A stretch of 64,000 bases of DNA from assembly GCF_031082405.1 (NCBI RefSeq), contig NZ_JAVHJU010000059.1, positions 124,001-188,000 of the forward strand. The letters are read 5' to 3'. This DNA comes from Amycolatopsis sp. A133. GTDB lineage: Bacteria; Actinomycetota; Actinomycetes; Mycobacteriales; Pseudonocardiaceae. Position 1 is the first letter of the stretch, and every line of letters starts with the position of its first letter. A model generated the notes under the pieces. The model was not told where the DNA came from and made no database searches. It saw only the letters and a program-made list of their open reading frames with translations. The position numbers were made by a program, and so were the translations under genes. Shown one piece after another: positions 16,039 to 25,585 of this stretch.

Positions 16039-17478
16039 TCAGCCAACCAGGACCAAACGGTCGTTGTTCTGGATGTGTTTGACGTCGCCGCCCCCGGCCA
16101 TCGGCCGCCACGTCGCGTCCAATCCGTCCTTCAGCAGGAAGTTGCCGTCGAGCACTGCACCGATATTGGCTCCTTCCAGCTGCCACTCGCTTGCCCGGCC
16201 CGCGGGATTCAATGTGTGCCATCCAGCGTCGCGTTCGTCCTTGGCCAAAATGACACCAGCACCATTGCTGAACGCGATCCGGGCGCCCTCCAGCTGGATG
16301 TGTTTGACGTCGCCGCCAGCCGCCATCGACCGCCACGTGTCGTCCAGATCTTCCTTCAGCCAAAAGCTGCCGTCGAGGATCGCGCCGATCCGTCGACCCT
16401 CGAGCACCCACTGAGAAGCGTGACCCGCCGGATTCAACGTGTGCCAATTACCGTAAACTTCGTCCTTCGCGAAGACCACGCCGGCACTGTTGCTGAACGC
16501 CATGCGGCCGCCGTCCAGCTGGATCTGCTTGACGTCGCCCCCGGTGGCCATGGGACGCCACAGTTCATCGAGGTTTTCCTTGACGAAGAAGTTTCCGTCG
16601 AGGATTGCGCCGACCCGGTTGCCCTCGAGGATCCATTGGGCTGCTCGTCCGTCGGGGTTCAACACGTGCCAGTCGCCGTCCATCTGATCCTTTGCGAAGA
16701 TGATCCCGGCGCTGTTGCTGAACGCGATGCGGCCTCCGCTCAATGCGATCTGCTTGACGTCGTGGCCGCCAGCCATCGTGTGCCATGTGTCGAACAAACC
16801 GTTTTTCAGGAGGAAATCTCCGTCGATGATGGCACCGATCCTGTCGCCGTCCAGCACCCACTGCGACGCCATGGTTCCCGGATTCAACGACTGCCAGATC
16901 CCATCCCGCTCGTCCTTCGCGAAAATAGTCCCGGCCGTGTTGCTGAACCCGTACCGCGTCACCTTTGTGTACTGTGGCGGTACCGAATTCGCTACCTCGC
17001 TGAGTAAGGACGTCGCTTTCACCTGGGCGTCGTTGTAGCGGCCGCGAAGGTCCGTCCGTGGACGCTGAACGTCAGCGGCGATGTCGCCGGCCCGGTAGGT
17101 CGGGTGCGTCCGTTCGACGTTCATGGCGGCTTGGAAGTACCGCGTGGCGGCGTGGTTGACGTCTGTAATCTCGGCGGGTGTGCCCCACCCTTGGCTGGGA
17201 CGCTGCTGGAAGACGCCGAGGGAGTCGGCGTCTCCGCACATAAGGTTGTTGAGGTGGGACTCGACCCATCCGGTTTCGAATCCGGACAGCATGACTCGTT
17301 GCGAGACCCCGAGCCCGACGCCGACCTGGTGGACAGCACGGCTGACGTTCAGATCCCGGTCAGCCGGAACCGCGCAGGCAACGGCAGCGGGGACTGCGCT
17401 CGCGAGCGGGGTGGCGGTGAGGACACCACCCGCGACCAAGGCGACAGCTGCGACGGTCTTGTTCAAAGGGAACAACAC
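16039..17478 (-). CDS. Secreted lysozyme-like protein with C-terminal propeller-type repeats
   Basis: 479 residues from GTG 17478, RBS AAGGAGA. A Sec signal peptide (about 1-33) is followed by a lysozyme/transglycosylase-like domain (about 45-150) with a candidate catalytic Glu in MLSGFETGWVESH and GVFQQRPSQGWG. Residues about 173-475 are four units of about 75 residues, each two blades of about 37 (FSN.AG.IFAKD...W..LNP...QW.L.G / RIGAI.DG.F..K...D.W..MA.GGDVKQI), a tectonin-like beta-propeller pattern. It probably acts outside the cell on peptidoglycan or glycans, the repeats serving for binding. The repeat domain is almost identical to that of the next gene upstream. Confidence 0.75.
   Translation of the reverse strand: MLFPLNKTVAAVALVAGGVLTATPLASAVPAAVACAVPADRDLNVSRAVHQVGVGLGVSQRVMLSGFETGWVESHLNNLMCGDADSLGVFQQRPSQGWGTPAEITDVNHAATRYFQAAMNVERTHPTYRAGDIAADVQRPRTDLRGRYNDAQVKATSLLSEVANSVPPQYTKVTRYGFSNTAGTIFAKDERDGIWQSLNPGTMASQWVLDGDRIGAIIDGDFLLKNGLFDTWHTMAGGHDVKQIALSGGRIAFSNSAGIIFAKDQMDGDWHVLNPDGRAAQWILEGNRVGAILDGNFFVKENLDELWRPMATGGDVKQIQLDGGRMAFSNSAGVVFAKDEVYGNWHTLNPAGHASQWVLEGRRIGAILDGSFWLKEDLDDTWRSMAAGGDVKHIQLEGARIAFSNGAGVILAKDERDAGWHTLNPAGRASEWQLEGANIGAVLDGNFLLKDGLDATWRPMAGGGDVKHIQNNDRLVLVG
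16058..16963 (-). repeat. 906-bp direct repeat, copy A (propeller domain)
   Basis: Aligns without gaps to 17526-18431 at a constant offset of 1468 bp. Both ends are nearly identical in DNA, while the middle (about 16450-16640 against 17918-18108) is visibly diverged. It encodes the 302-residue repeat domain. Confidence 0.85.
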
Positions 17479-17506
17479 GAAATTCTCCTTGAAGCTGGGG
17501 CGCGGA

Positions 17507-18991
17507 TCAACCGGCCTGTACCGCGCGGTCGTTGTTCTGGATGTGTTTGACGTCGCCGCCCCCGGCCATCGGCCGCCACGTCGCGTCCAATCCGTCCTTC
17601 AGCAGGAAGTTGCCGTCGAGCACTGCACCGATATTGGCTCCTTCCAGCTGCCACTCGCTTGCCCGGCCCGCGGGATTCAATGTGTGCCATCCAGCGTCGC
17701 GTTCGTCCTTGGCCAAAATGACACCAGCGCCATTGCTGAACGCGATCCGGGCGCCCTCCAGCTGAATCTGCTTGACGTCGCCGCCAGCCGCCATCGACCG
17801 CCACGTGTCGTCCAGATCTTCCTTCAGCCAAAAGCTGCCGTCGAGGATCGCGCCGATCCGTCGACCCTCGAGCACCCACTGAGAAGCGCGGCCCGCCGGA
17901 TTCAACGTATGCCACGACCCGTCGCGATCGTCCTTCGCAAAAATGATTCCGTTTGCGTTGCTGAACGCGACGCGACCGTTGTGGAGGCTGATCTTCTTCA
18001 CGTCGCCGCCGGTGGCCATGGGGCGCCACAGTTCGTCGAGATCCTCCTTGAGGAAAAAGCTTCCGTCGAGAATGGCGCCGATCCGATCGTGGTCGAGGAT
18101 CCATTGGGCTGCTCGTCCGTCGGGGTTCAACACGTGCCAGTCGCCGTCCATCTGATCTTTTGCGAAGATGATCCCGGCACTGTTGCTGAACGCGATGCGA
18201 CCTCCGCTCAATGCGATCTGCTTGACGTCGTGGCCACCAGCCATCGTGTGCCATGTGTCGAACAAACCGTTTTTCAGGAGGAAATCTCCGTCGATGATGG
18301 CACCGATCCTGTCGCCGTCCAGCACCCACTGCGACGCCATGGTGCCCGGATTCAACGACTGCCAGATCCCATCCCGCTCGTCCTTCGCGAAAATAGTACC
18401 GGCCGTGTTGCTGAACCCGTACCGCGTCACCGTCCTGGAAGACGGGGGGATGGAGCCGTCTTCGACGATGTTGTTGTAGCGCATGGAACTGAACGTGTTC
18501 GCGTAATTAGGCGACCACGCCCGCTCGGTGGCGTTGTGGCCGTTGTCGTACTCCTCGCGCACTACCGGACTGGTTCGCGCGGCGTCGTTCCAGCGAACGA
18601 ACAACGCGATGTGACCGGTCCGCCACAAGGCGTCACCCGGTCTCAGGTCGGATTTCGCGATCGTGTGCATGACGGCCGGGAGGCTGGCGGTGGAACGACT
18701 GAAGCCCAGGTGCCAAGCCATCGACACGAAACCCGAGCAATCCTGCCGGTAGGTCCCGTACTGGTTGGTCCAGGAAATCGATTGGCTGTAGGGCACGCGC
18801 TGATCGATCCAGGACTGGGACCGGGAAAGCACTTCGCTGCGGGTGATCTGGCCGTCGACGACGGAACCGGCGGACGCGGGCGTCGCGACGGTCGATGCTG
18901 CGACAGCGAGCGAGGGGAACGAGACAACTGCCAGGGCTGTCGCTGCCAGCACGGTACGCCGGCGACACAGGCGTTGGGGAGACGGTTTCAT
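17507..18991 (-). CDS. Secreted NlpC/P60-like (C40/amidase) hydrolase with propeller-type repeats
   Basis: 494 residues from ATG 18991 with GGAAGGG upstream; the open frame to 19030 lacks an RBS. A twin-Arg/Ala-rich signal region (RRRTVLAATALAVV, ending TPASA) is followed by a catalytic domain at about 60-185 with YRQDCSGFVSMAWHLG (nucleophile Cys) and RPGDALWRTGHIALFV (His), the NlpC/P60-type arrangement for cell-wall peptide or amide cleavage. The C-terminal 302 residues are the eight-blade repeat domain shared with the downstream gene. The two genes are tandem on the minus strand with a 28-bp gap, so probably coexpressed. Confidence 0.78.
   Translation of the reverse strand: MKPSPQRLCRRRTVLAATALAVVSFPSLAVAASTVATPASAGSVVDGQITRSEVLSRSQSWIDQRVPYSQSISWTNQYGTYRQDCSGFVSMAWHLGFSRSTASLPAVMHTIAKSDLRPGDALWRTGHIALFVRWNDAARTSPVVREEYDNGHNATERAWSPNYANTFSSMRYNNIVEDGSIPPSSRTVTRYGFSNTAGTIFAKDERDGIWQSLNPGTMASQWVLDGDRIGAIIDGDFLLKNGLFDTWHTMAGGHDVKQIALSGGRIAFSNSAGIIFAKDQMDGDWHVLNPDGRAAQWILDHDRIGAILDGSFFLKEDLDELWRPMATGGDVKKISLHNGRVAFSNANGIIFAKDDRDGSWHTLNPAGRASQWVLEGRRIGAILDGSFWLKEDLDDTWRSMAAGGDVKQIQLEGARIAFSNGAGVILAKDERDAGWHTLNPAGRASEWQLEGANIGAVLDGNFLLKDGLDATWRPMAGGGDVKHIQNNDRAVQAG
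17526..18431 (-). repeat. 906-bp direct repeat, copy B (propeller domain)
   Basis: Partner of copy A; same length with no indels. The segment coding for blades 4-5 differs from copy A while the outer blades match, a mosaic pattern expected from partial gene conversion. Confidence 0.85.
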
Positions 18992-19303
18992 GACTTGACC
19001 CTTCCGACTGAATTGCGAATCTGTGGCCACGGCGGACCGTAGTCACAAAGTAGAATTTGAGCTGCTGGGCAAGGCCACTCTCGTACGACGGCTGCGCGGC
19101 TCGATCACGCGGCGACGCCTACTGGATCACCCACACTCGACATGGCGAGCTATTTTGGCGACAGAACCGATCGTCTATCGCAAATACGAGAGCAGCGCGA
19201 CTTTGTCGTGGATGACGTCGGCTGGGTAGGCCTCTCGCGCAGTCCCGGGTATCCCTCGGCTCGGCGGTTTCGCCATTGGACGTGCGAGATATGCCCAAGA
19301 AGA
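18992..19303. other. Intergenic region upstream of the NlpC/P60-like gene
   Basis: About 310 bp with no supported gene; short frames on both strands lack RBS and protein features. Presumably contains the promoter for the two cell-wall hydrolase genes. Confidence 0.5.
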
Positions 19304-19342
19304 CTGCGGTGGCCGAGGCAGCGTGTGTCTCGGCCACCGCAG
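19304..19342 (-). terminator. Hairpin terminator downstream of the S8 protease
   Basis: Perfect inverted repeat with 14-bp arms (19304-19317, 19329-19342; CTGCGGTGGCCGAG) and an 11-nt loop. It lies about 170 bp beyond the stop of the protease gene ending at 19515; the intervening bases hold no gene. Confidence 0.7.
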
Positions 19343-19514
19343 CGTTCCGGCCGACCCAGCCAGCCGTGGGGGACGGCGGGGGCTGGGCAGCCGGGCTCGC
19401 GCGAATACGCGCGAGCTACGTGGCCCCTGGGGAGTGTGGCCACGCATCCGGGTGGATAGGAGCAGGCGGAAGAACTTGGTTCCGTAAGTCAGGTCTGCGC
19501 GTTCCAGCCGTCGT

Positions 19515-21002
19515 TCAGTGCACGGCGTTGAGGGCGTTGATCAAGCCGTGACCGTAGAACCCGGCGCCTGTGGCACCGCCTTCACAGACAGCGCGGTAGG
19601 TCCCCTGGCCGTCCGGATCGTGCACACCGGATGCAGGACACGGCAGTACCTCGGCACCGGCCGCGGCCGCGGCGATCAACAGGTTTCCGGACAACATCGG
19701 GTTGCGGCTCTTCAGCAACGCCAGGACGCCGGTGACGTGCGGCGCCGCCATGGACGTGCCCTGCATGTAGCCGTAGGTCCCACCGGGCAAGGTCGACAGA
19801 ATCTGCCCGTTGGCGTCCGGAGTGGCCGGGATCTGGAACTTCCGGTCTCCGCCGGGAGCGGCGAAGTCGACGACCCCGGTGCCGTAGTTCGAATTGTAGT
19901 AACGGCTCTTCGAGGCCCCCACCGAGGAAACTCCGACGACCCCATTGAGCTCGACCGGCAGCTGCGCGCACCCGGCGCCCGCGGTGCGGGTGACCGGAGC
20001 CCCATTGGTGGGGCTCAGCGGATCGACGACGTCATGGGCGAGGTCCCAGTTGTAGTTGCCCAGTGACGCGACCGTGGTGACCCCGCGGACCGCGGCGTAG
20101 GAAACCGACCGGCGAATCGCCTCGGTCGTGGCGGCCTGGTCGGGGTCCGAGCCACACCAGAAGTACCACGGATCGATCGAGAACGAGCTGTTGGCGATAT
20201 CCACTCCGTGGTCAGCTGCCCAAAGATACCCACACATGGCGGACTCGGGGTAGATGTACCCTTCCGCGTCGCCGACCTTGATGGCCGCGATGTGGACGTC
20301 CGGTGCGACGCCCGCAGTGCCGATCCCGTTCTTCGCCGCCGCCACGATACCCGCGACGTGAGTGCCGTGACCGAAGTTGTCCTGCCAGGACGCTTCGGCG
20401 GTGTCAGGAAGACCGTCATTCGCGCAGCTCACCGACGCCGACTTGTCCAGGTTGGGCGCCAGGTCCGGGTGCGTGGCGTCGATACCGCTGTCCAGCAGGC
20501 CGATCAGGACGTCCGGGCTACCCTGGTACTCCTCGTTCGCCTGGTCCGCGCCGATGAGCTTCATGTCCCACTGGTTGGCCGCCAGGGGTTCGGGCCCCAG
20601 CGCCCCGCGTTGGCTCGTCACCTGACCGTGAACGGGTACGGGCATCGACGTCGGCTTACTGGTCGTTGCCGTCAGTTCGGCGAGATTGCGGGTCGCGCCG
20701 GCTGCCGCGACACCTCCCTCGCGCCGGACCTTCGCGGCGAAATCCGCTCGCTGCGAGCGCGCGAGGACAACCCCAATCTGCGGCAATTTCCGTACGACGA
20801 CCCCATCATTGGCGACCACCGCACTTTCGGCATCGTCGAGTGGTGCCCCTTTCGGCACCAGTACGACGAAGTGTGCGCCGGAAGCGGCCGCGCTGGCCGG
20901 CTCCGCGCTCACGGAAGGCGCCGAGGCCAAAGTAAGCCCGACGGTGAGGGAGCCGATCGTGGCCATGACGCGGCCTTGCGTTTTCGAATGGAATGCGAAC
21001 AT
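19515..21002 (-). CDS. Secreted subtilisin-like (S8) serine protease
   Basis: 495 residues from ATG 21002, chosen because GGAGG lies 10 nt upstream inside the longer open frame. Signal peptide about 1-35, an inhibitor_I9-like propeptide (about 40-110) and an S8 catalytic domain with the full triad: Asp in LIGLLDSGIDATHPDL, His in FGHGTHVAGIVAA, Ser in MQGTSMAAPHVTGVLAL. Several Cys suggest disulfides. No C-terminal anchor, so probably released. It may degrade extracellular protein or process exported peptides; a link to the RiPP clusters is not shown. Confidence 0.92.
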   Translation of the reverse strand: MFAFHSKTQGRVMATIGSLTVGLTLASAPSVSAEPASAAASGAHFVVLVPKGAPLDDAESAVVANDGVVVRKLPQIGVVLARSQRADFAAKVRREGGVAAAGATRNLAELTATTSKPTSMPVPVHGQVTSQRGALGPEPLAANQWDMKLIGADQANEEYQGSPDVLIGLLDSGIDATHPDLAPNLDKSASVSCANDGLPDTAEASWQDNFGHGTHVAGIVAAAKNGIGTAGVAPDVHIAAIKVGDAEGYIYPESAMCGYLWAADHGVDIANSSFSIDPWYFWCGSDPDQAATTEAIRRSVSYAAVRGVTTVASLGNYNWDLAHDVVDPLSPTNGAPVTRTAGAGCAQLPVELNGVVGVSSVGASKSRYYNSNYGTGVVDFAAPGGDRKFQIPATPDANGQILSTLPGGTYGYMQGTSMAAPHVTGVLALLKSRNPMLSGNLLIAAAAAGAEVLPCPASGVHDPDGQGTYRAVCEGGATGAGFYGHGLINALNAVH

Positions 21003-21956
21003 GTAAAGTAGACCTCCGCTATACACCCCAGTTATAGAATCCGTTGGGCGCTACACGAAGGCACAGCGTTACCGCCGTCGATGTGACCCCCAAGATCCTG
21101 ATCGCCAGCCTGGCAGCCGGATCCGCGCGGGGCAAGAAGTGATCCATGCAAGATCGGTTCGCATCTATATACGGTGCGTGTTCGGCAGCGGCGGACTGCG
21201 CCGAGGATAGGTTATGACCGGCACCGGAGTGGCGGCCGACGACGTCGCGTCCGTCCGGCCCGGCCGCAGTTGACCGCTGACGCTCGCGGCCAGCCCCGCG
21301 CCACGGCCATCTCGGACGCGCTGTGACCGGCCCATGGAGCCTCTAAGAATTTCGGCCGGGGTGCCCAGGCTGCATGGCGCGACAATCATGTTCACCAGGC
21401 GCCGCCATGCACCTCGACCAGCCTGTTGGCTGGGTTCGCCGGCGCCAGGACGTATCCGACCTCCGCCCGCGGTGCGCCGCAGACCTGGCTCGCGGCCGCT
21501 GGGGATCGGGCCTTCGGTGTGGACGAGGTCGGCGGTGCTGCATGCGTGGCCTGGGCCATCGCCTTCGCCGGCATCGTCCACTGCGGGAACATCGCAGTGG
21601 TGCTGGCCTGTTTCGGCAGCTACGAACGTTCCCGTGCCCTTCACCCCGATAAACCGGCGCCACCACAGCAGGCCGCCAGCCAGGCACACGCCACACTCTG
21701 TAACAGGTTTCCTTCGGGTGTCGCAGGGGGTTGCGTGCGGCGGGCGGAGGGGCCCGCCCGGTGACCCTGCCGCGCACCGCCCGGTCCCCGTTCAACGCTG
21801 GTCCCACGTTCCGGCCGGGTCTCGCGGAAAGACTTCTCCGTCGTGATTCCGCGTAGCCGGGGTCCGGTGTTCCGGCGGACGATCCGCAACGCGTTCGTCG
21901 TGACGGACGGGATGGGTGTCGGGGATCGGGCTGTGCTGTGCGCGGTTGCTGCCGGG
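21003..21956. other. About 950 bp without a recognisable gene
   Basis: Long overlapping open frames on both strands look like composition artefacts of GC-rich DNA. One plus-strand frame (about 21426-21640) reads GAAACVAWAIAFAG-type Ala-rich sequence but matches no family I know. The S8 protease promoter is presumably just upstream of 21002. Confidence 0.4.
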
Positions 21957-21992
21957 CGATCGGCACCAGGGACGTCGCCCTGGTGCCGATCG
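21957..21992 (-). terminator. Hairpin terminator of the imine reductase-like gene
   Basis: Perfect 15-bp arms (CGATCGGCACCAGGG at 21957-21971 and its complement at 21978-21992) with a 6-nt loop. It begins 10 bp past the stop of the minus-strand gene ending at 22002. Confidence 0.75.
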
Positions 21993-22001
21993 TCTGCGGT
22001 G

Positions 22002-22895
22002 TCAGGCCGATTGTTCAGGCTTCCTGAGCATTTCGACCAGCGCTGAAATGCTGTGATCGCGGTGGCCTTCGGCGATGGCCCGGTTGAGGATGTGGTGGAT
22101 GGGGGCCTGCCAGGAGACGTCGACGTGTTCCTGCCGACCGTAGTGGCGCTGCTCCGCGAGGACTTCCTCGAAGATGCCTACGGTGGCGCCGATAGGGCCG
22201 GTGTAATCGCGGGTGTCGATTTGCTTGGCCAGGTGCGGAAGAGCAGAGATGATCATCTCCAGCCACTTGGCGGTGTAGCGCACCAGGGTGTCGGCTTGCA
22301 GGCCACGGGCGGTGACGTAGGTGGTTCCCTGGAAGAAGGCGAGCAGGGACGGCAGCAAGACCCCACCCACGGCCATCTCGTACAGAGCGGCCAGGTCGGG
22401 CTGCTCACCCAGGTGGACCGTGTCACCGCCCAGCACCCGCAGGGTCGCCTCGTGCTCGTCGAAGACGGCCTTGTCGCCGCTGTAGTACAGCAGCGTGTCC
22501 GGCTTGCCCACCGCGATGGGCACGTTCTTGATCGCGCCATCGAGGAATCGGGCTCCGTGCCCGCTTGCCCAGCCGGCCATTCGGCGGGCACCGTCCGGGG
22601 TTCCTGTGTTGAGGGTGACCAGGGTGTGCCCGGCCAGTTCGGCGCCGGCGTGCTCCAGTGTGTGGATGGTGGCGTCGTAGGTGGACAGACAGACAACCAC
22701 CAGCGGGCTCGCGGTGACCGCTTCCCGCACCGTTGGAGCGGCGACCGCTCCCTTGTCGACGAGCGACCCGGCTTTGCCCGCGGTGCGGTTCCACACCGTC
22801 GTCGTGTGCCCGGCGCCGATGAAGGCCTCGGCCAGCGCCGAACCCATCGAACCCAGTCCGATGACAGTCACCGGTGTGTGGTCGTTCCCGGCCAT
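22002..22895 (-). CDS. NAD(P)-dependent imine reductase/beta-hydroxyacid dehydrogenase-like
   Basis: 297 residues. The N-terminal Rossmann fold has VTVIGLGSMGSALAEAFIGAG (GxGxxG, about 10-18) and an NADPH-type WNRT motif after strand 2; the all-helical C-terminal dimerisation domain starts near residue 165. Length and pattern match the actinobacterial imine-reductase group within the 6PGDH/3-HIBADH superfamily better than 6-phosphogluconate dehydrogenase. Substrate unknown. Divergent from an HxlR regulator, a typical arrangement for control by that regulator. Confidence 0.82.
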   Translation of the reverse strand: MAGNDHTPVTVIGLGSMGSALAEAFIGAGHTTTVWNRTAGKAGSLVDKGAVAAPTVREAVTASPLVVVCLSTYDATIHTLEHAGAELAGHTLVTLNTGTPDGARRMAGWASGHGARFLDGAIKNVPIAVGKPDTLLYYSGDKAVFDEHEATLRVLGGDTVHLGEQPDLAALYEMAVGGVLLPSLLAFFQGTTYVTARGLQADTLVRYTAKWLEMIISALPHLAKQIDTRDYTGPIGATVGIFEEVLAEQRHYGRQEHVDVSWQAPIHHILNRAIAEGHRDHSISALVEMLRKPEQSA

Positions 22896-23084
22896 ATGTC
22901 GTGCTCCAGTTCACAAGTAAGTCTCGGATTCGCGGTGGTGGCTCTCGGGACTGCGAGTGCGTGTCGTCCGCGGCGGTCCGTAGAGGTCTGTGAGGTCTCG
23001 ACATCGATCATGGAAGGTCGCGGAAGTTTCAACAAGTACCTACAATTTTGTCTGGTACGGACATTCTTGTTAGTGGGGGTGTGG

Positions 23085-23429
23085 ATGAAGGGGAAAACCT
23101 TCTCGTGCGGGCTGGACGCCGCCATCGCCGTCATGGGCGGCAAGTGGAAGGCGCTGATCCTGTGGGAGCTGACCGAAGGGCCGCGGAGGTTCGGAGAGCT
23201 GCGGCGATCGGTGCCCGGCATCAGTGAGCGCATGCTGATCCTGCAGTTGCGGGAGATGCAGACCAGCGACCTGGTGGCCCGTGAGGCCTATCACCAGGTC
23301 CCGCCGAAGGTGGAGTACTCACTCACGGACTTCGGCCACTCACTGGTCACCGCGCTCACAGCGCTCGGCGAATGGGGTGAAGCACACATGGAACGCATCG
23401 AGGCCATACCCGATGCCAAGGCTCGATGA
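23085..23429 (+). CDS. HxlR-family transcriptional regulator
   Basis: 114 residues from ATG 23085 with GGGGG 5 nt upstream; the much longer open frame is antisense to the neighbouring dehydrogenase gene and not believed. Winged helix typical of HxlR: the invariant N-terminal Cys (SCGLDAAIAVMGGKWKALIL), RRFGELRRSVPGISERML recognition region, and PPKVEYSLTDFGHSL wing. HxlR proteins sense redox or electrophilic signals through the Cys. Likely regulates the divergent imine reductase-like gene. Confidence 0.9.
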   Translation: MKGKTFSCGLDAAIAVMGGKWKALILWELTEGPRRFGELRRSVPGISERMLILQLREMQTSDLVAREAYHQVPPKVEYSLTDFGHSLVTALTALGEWGEAHMERIEAIPDAKAR

Positions 23430-24943
23430 ACCGGCGACCCGTGGCAACGTGGCCTGACCACCCCTACGGCATCCAGCCCGGTGCACTGGATCGCACCCAT
23501 GCAGCACTGGGGAATGCCTCCGCCTCGACACCGCCCAGACCGGAAACATCCTGCGCGTCACGGCTTCCGAAGCCGGCGAACAGTGGCCCTGACTGGCCGC
23601 CGACCTCGGCGCCCACCAGCCCACGGGCATGGCCGACGACTGGTCCTTCCTCGACGACGCGCTGCGCACCGAACTCGAGGGGGAACTTGGGTCGACAGCA
23701 TCCCCCTGTCCCCGGCCGATACGGTCGACAAGGTCCTGGCCGGGCAGAGGCCGCGGGTGGGTGCGGCACCGCGCGGGCCGGACCCGCTGACCGGGGTCGG
23801 CCGCCCTGGATCGCGCGGATCGTGCGCAGCCGTGCCCGCATGTGGTGCGCGCTGCAGCGCAGGAAGGCCCGTGCCTCTGGGGTGTAAGGCCTTGCCCCGC
23901 CATCGCGGCGAGGTCCACAGCCCGTGGCTGAGCGACTCGTACGCCTCGATGTAGGTCGACCGCTGAGCTCGAACCAGGCGCCCCGCGGGCGCACCGCCAG
24001 CCGCGTGACCGCGTCGACGTCCGGGTCGTAACGGCACGACATCTGGCTAGCTCGGGGTTCCGGTACGAGGTCCTTCGGCAACACCCCCGGCCTGTACGAC
24101 GTGCACCCGCCCGAACGGGGTCGACCGATGACCGCGCGGCCGATCGGCTGACAATTAGGGAACGTCTGCCTTCATTGGAATGGAAGGCACGCGGAAAATC
24201 GTGACCGTAGGGGCCGAGGAGGTTCAGTTCCCCCGCCACCACGGCTTCCGGCTTGCCAGCTGGTCGGGGCCGGCTGGCGAGACCGGCGCCTGGGGCTCAC
24301 CTACGCAAGAGGCGTGGCCCCAGGGAAGGGAGGCCACGAATTCGCGGAGCCCAGGCGACGAGTGCCACGCGCAAGACGGAACGGTCCGGTGGCGGAATGT
24401 GAGAGACGAGCTCCCTGGGCGGCGGCCAACTACGTTACCTCAGCGTGGAGCGTCAATGTACTCAATCGGACGGCGGTGGCTGGGCTGCGCTGACCGCCTC
24501 GCCCCGTCGCGTCACGGAATACCCGACAGCAGGTGGCGCGTATTGACAGCGAAGCGGAGTGACGCTGATCCTCCGCGGTGCCGGATGGAAATTCACTCGG
24601 CATCGGCGAAGGATCAGCGGGGCGCCGGAGGGGGCGGCCGAGCCACGAACCGACTACTCTGCGTATTCGTGCGGATCACCCTGATCGGAAACTTGAAGCC
24701 AATTGTCCCGTTTGTGGAACCAGCTTCAGAACGCAATGTGACCTCCACCTGGACGGAATCCGGGAGTAAGTGCTCGTACACAGCTCAAAGGGCGACCCCG
24801 TCCCGAATTCAGGTTTTCAGACTGACACCAGGAGATCCGTTCCGGCAAGGGTCCGGCGATGCGAGGTGGCGGTTATCCATACCTCGCCTGCATGGATCCG
24901 GCAAGACGAGCCACCGGATCCGGCTGACGCCAAAGCGCGAGTG
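23430..24943. other. About 1.5 kb with no intact gene
   Basis: No frame has a supported start and family signature. A short plus-strand stretch near 23550 reads NILRVTASEAGEQWP then a stop, and further on MADDWSFLDDALRTELEGE, which looks protein-like but broken. Other frames are Arg/Ser/Pro-rich shadows. The region adjoins a decayed permease fragment and looks like degraded chromosomal DNA. Confidence 0.4.
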
Positions 24944-25126
24944 CGGGTTGGCCATCAACCCGGTTCGCGCGGCTACGCCAGGCTTGTGCCGATGCCGGCC
25001 CGCGGCCGGGTCGGTGGAGTCCCGGACCGGCGCGTAGCCGAGGCATGCGCGCGGGCCGGCGCCGTGCATGAGGAGCCCGCCCGTGCCCGAGAGGACTGTG
25101 GTGTCGGCCAGGAACTGGATCGCCCG
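24944..25126 (-). pseudogene. Decayed fragment of a MacB-like permease
   Basis: Minus-strand translation gives QFLADTTVLSGTGGLL, then ACLGYAPVRD, matching QFLVEAAVLSGTGGLL and VCLGYALIRD of the intact permease at 5267-6487. Sequence between and after has drifted, with frame loss. It is a partial copy of a sister exporter gene in opposite orientation to the intact one. Confidence 0.65.
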
Positions 25127-25262
25127 CGAGGGTGCCGAGTCGAGAAGCCGCTCGGCAAGCACCGGTTGGTCGCTGAACGCCCCGTTGCCTGGCGCTTGGG
25201 ACGCCAGTGGCTGACGACCCGGTACGACCGCTACGCCAATCACTCCTGCGTGGTATCGGACG

Positions 25263-25385
25263 TCAGTCCTTCTTCCGACGCCGGCTTTTCACGACAGTGA
25301 CCACGGGTATCGAAAGAATGATCAAGACGATGACTACCAGCAGCAGAACACCCAGTAAGCCATCCGGCAACAGCGGTTGCAGCAC
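25263..25385 (-). CDS. Tiny membrane protein (40 aa)
   Basis: 40 codons from GTG 25385. Hydrophobic core LLGVLLLVVIVLIILSIPVV (one membrane segment) and a basic tail KSRRRKKD, so the C-terminus is predicted cytoplasmic. Its start directly follows the stop of another tiny membrane-protein frame in the same reading frame. Either two coupled small proteins or one two-TM protein split by a stop. No family recognised; local DNA is AT-richer than the neighbours. Confidence 0.4.
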   Translation of the reverse strand: MLQPLLPDGLLGVLLLVVIVLIILSIPVVTVVKSRRRKKD

Positions 25386-25469
25386 TCATCGATTGAACGC
25401 CAAAAAGGCAGCCACTGCCAGGCCATCAATTGCGAGTGTCAACCAAATACGTTTTCGCTTCACTGCCAT
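25386..25469 (-). CDS. Tiny membrane peptide (27 aa)
   Basis: 27 codons from ATG 25469 with AAGGGGG upstream. Starts MAVKRKRIW, then one hydrophobic segment LTLAIDGLAVAAFLAF. Directly followed in frame by the 40-codon gene. Role unknown; toxin-like or exporter-accessory peptides are possible but unproven. Confidence 0.4.
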   Translation of the reverse strand: MAVKRKRIWLTLAIDGLAVAAFLAFNR

Positions 25470-25585
25470 GCCCCCTTGTCTTTTCCATGCAACCTCGTCC
25501 AGATCGATCTTGACTGGCCGGACAGGCTCGGCTTGGGTTCACGACACCATCCACTCGTCGCCAGTCATCCAACTCCGTTGCGGCA

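Noticed and set aside
17123..19042. 639-codon plus-strand frame across the repeat region
   Set aside because: Antisense to the two cell-wall hydrolases, which have signal peptides, catalytic motifs and RBS; its repetitiveness merely mirrors theirs.
21334..21846. 170-codon frame between protease and imine reductase genes
   Set aside because: No RBS, no motif, and overlapping frames of similar length on both strands.
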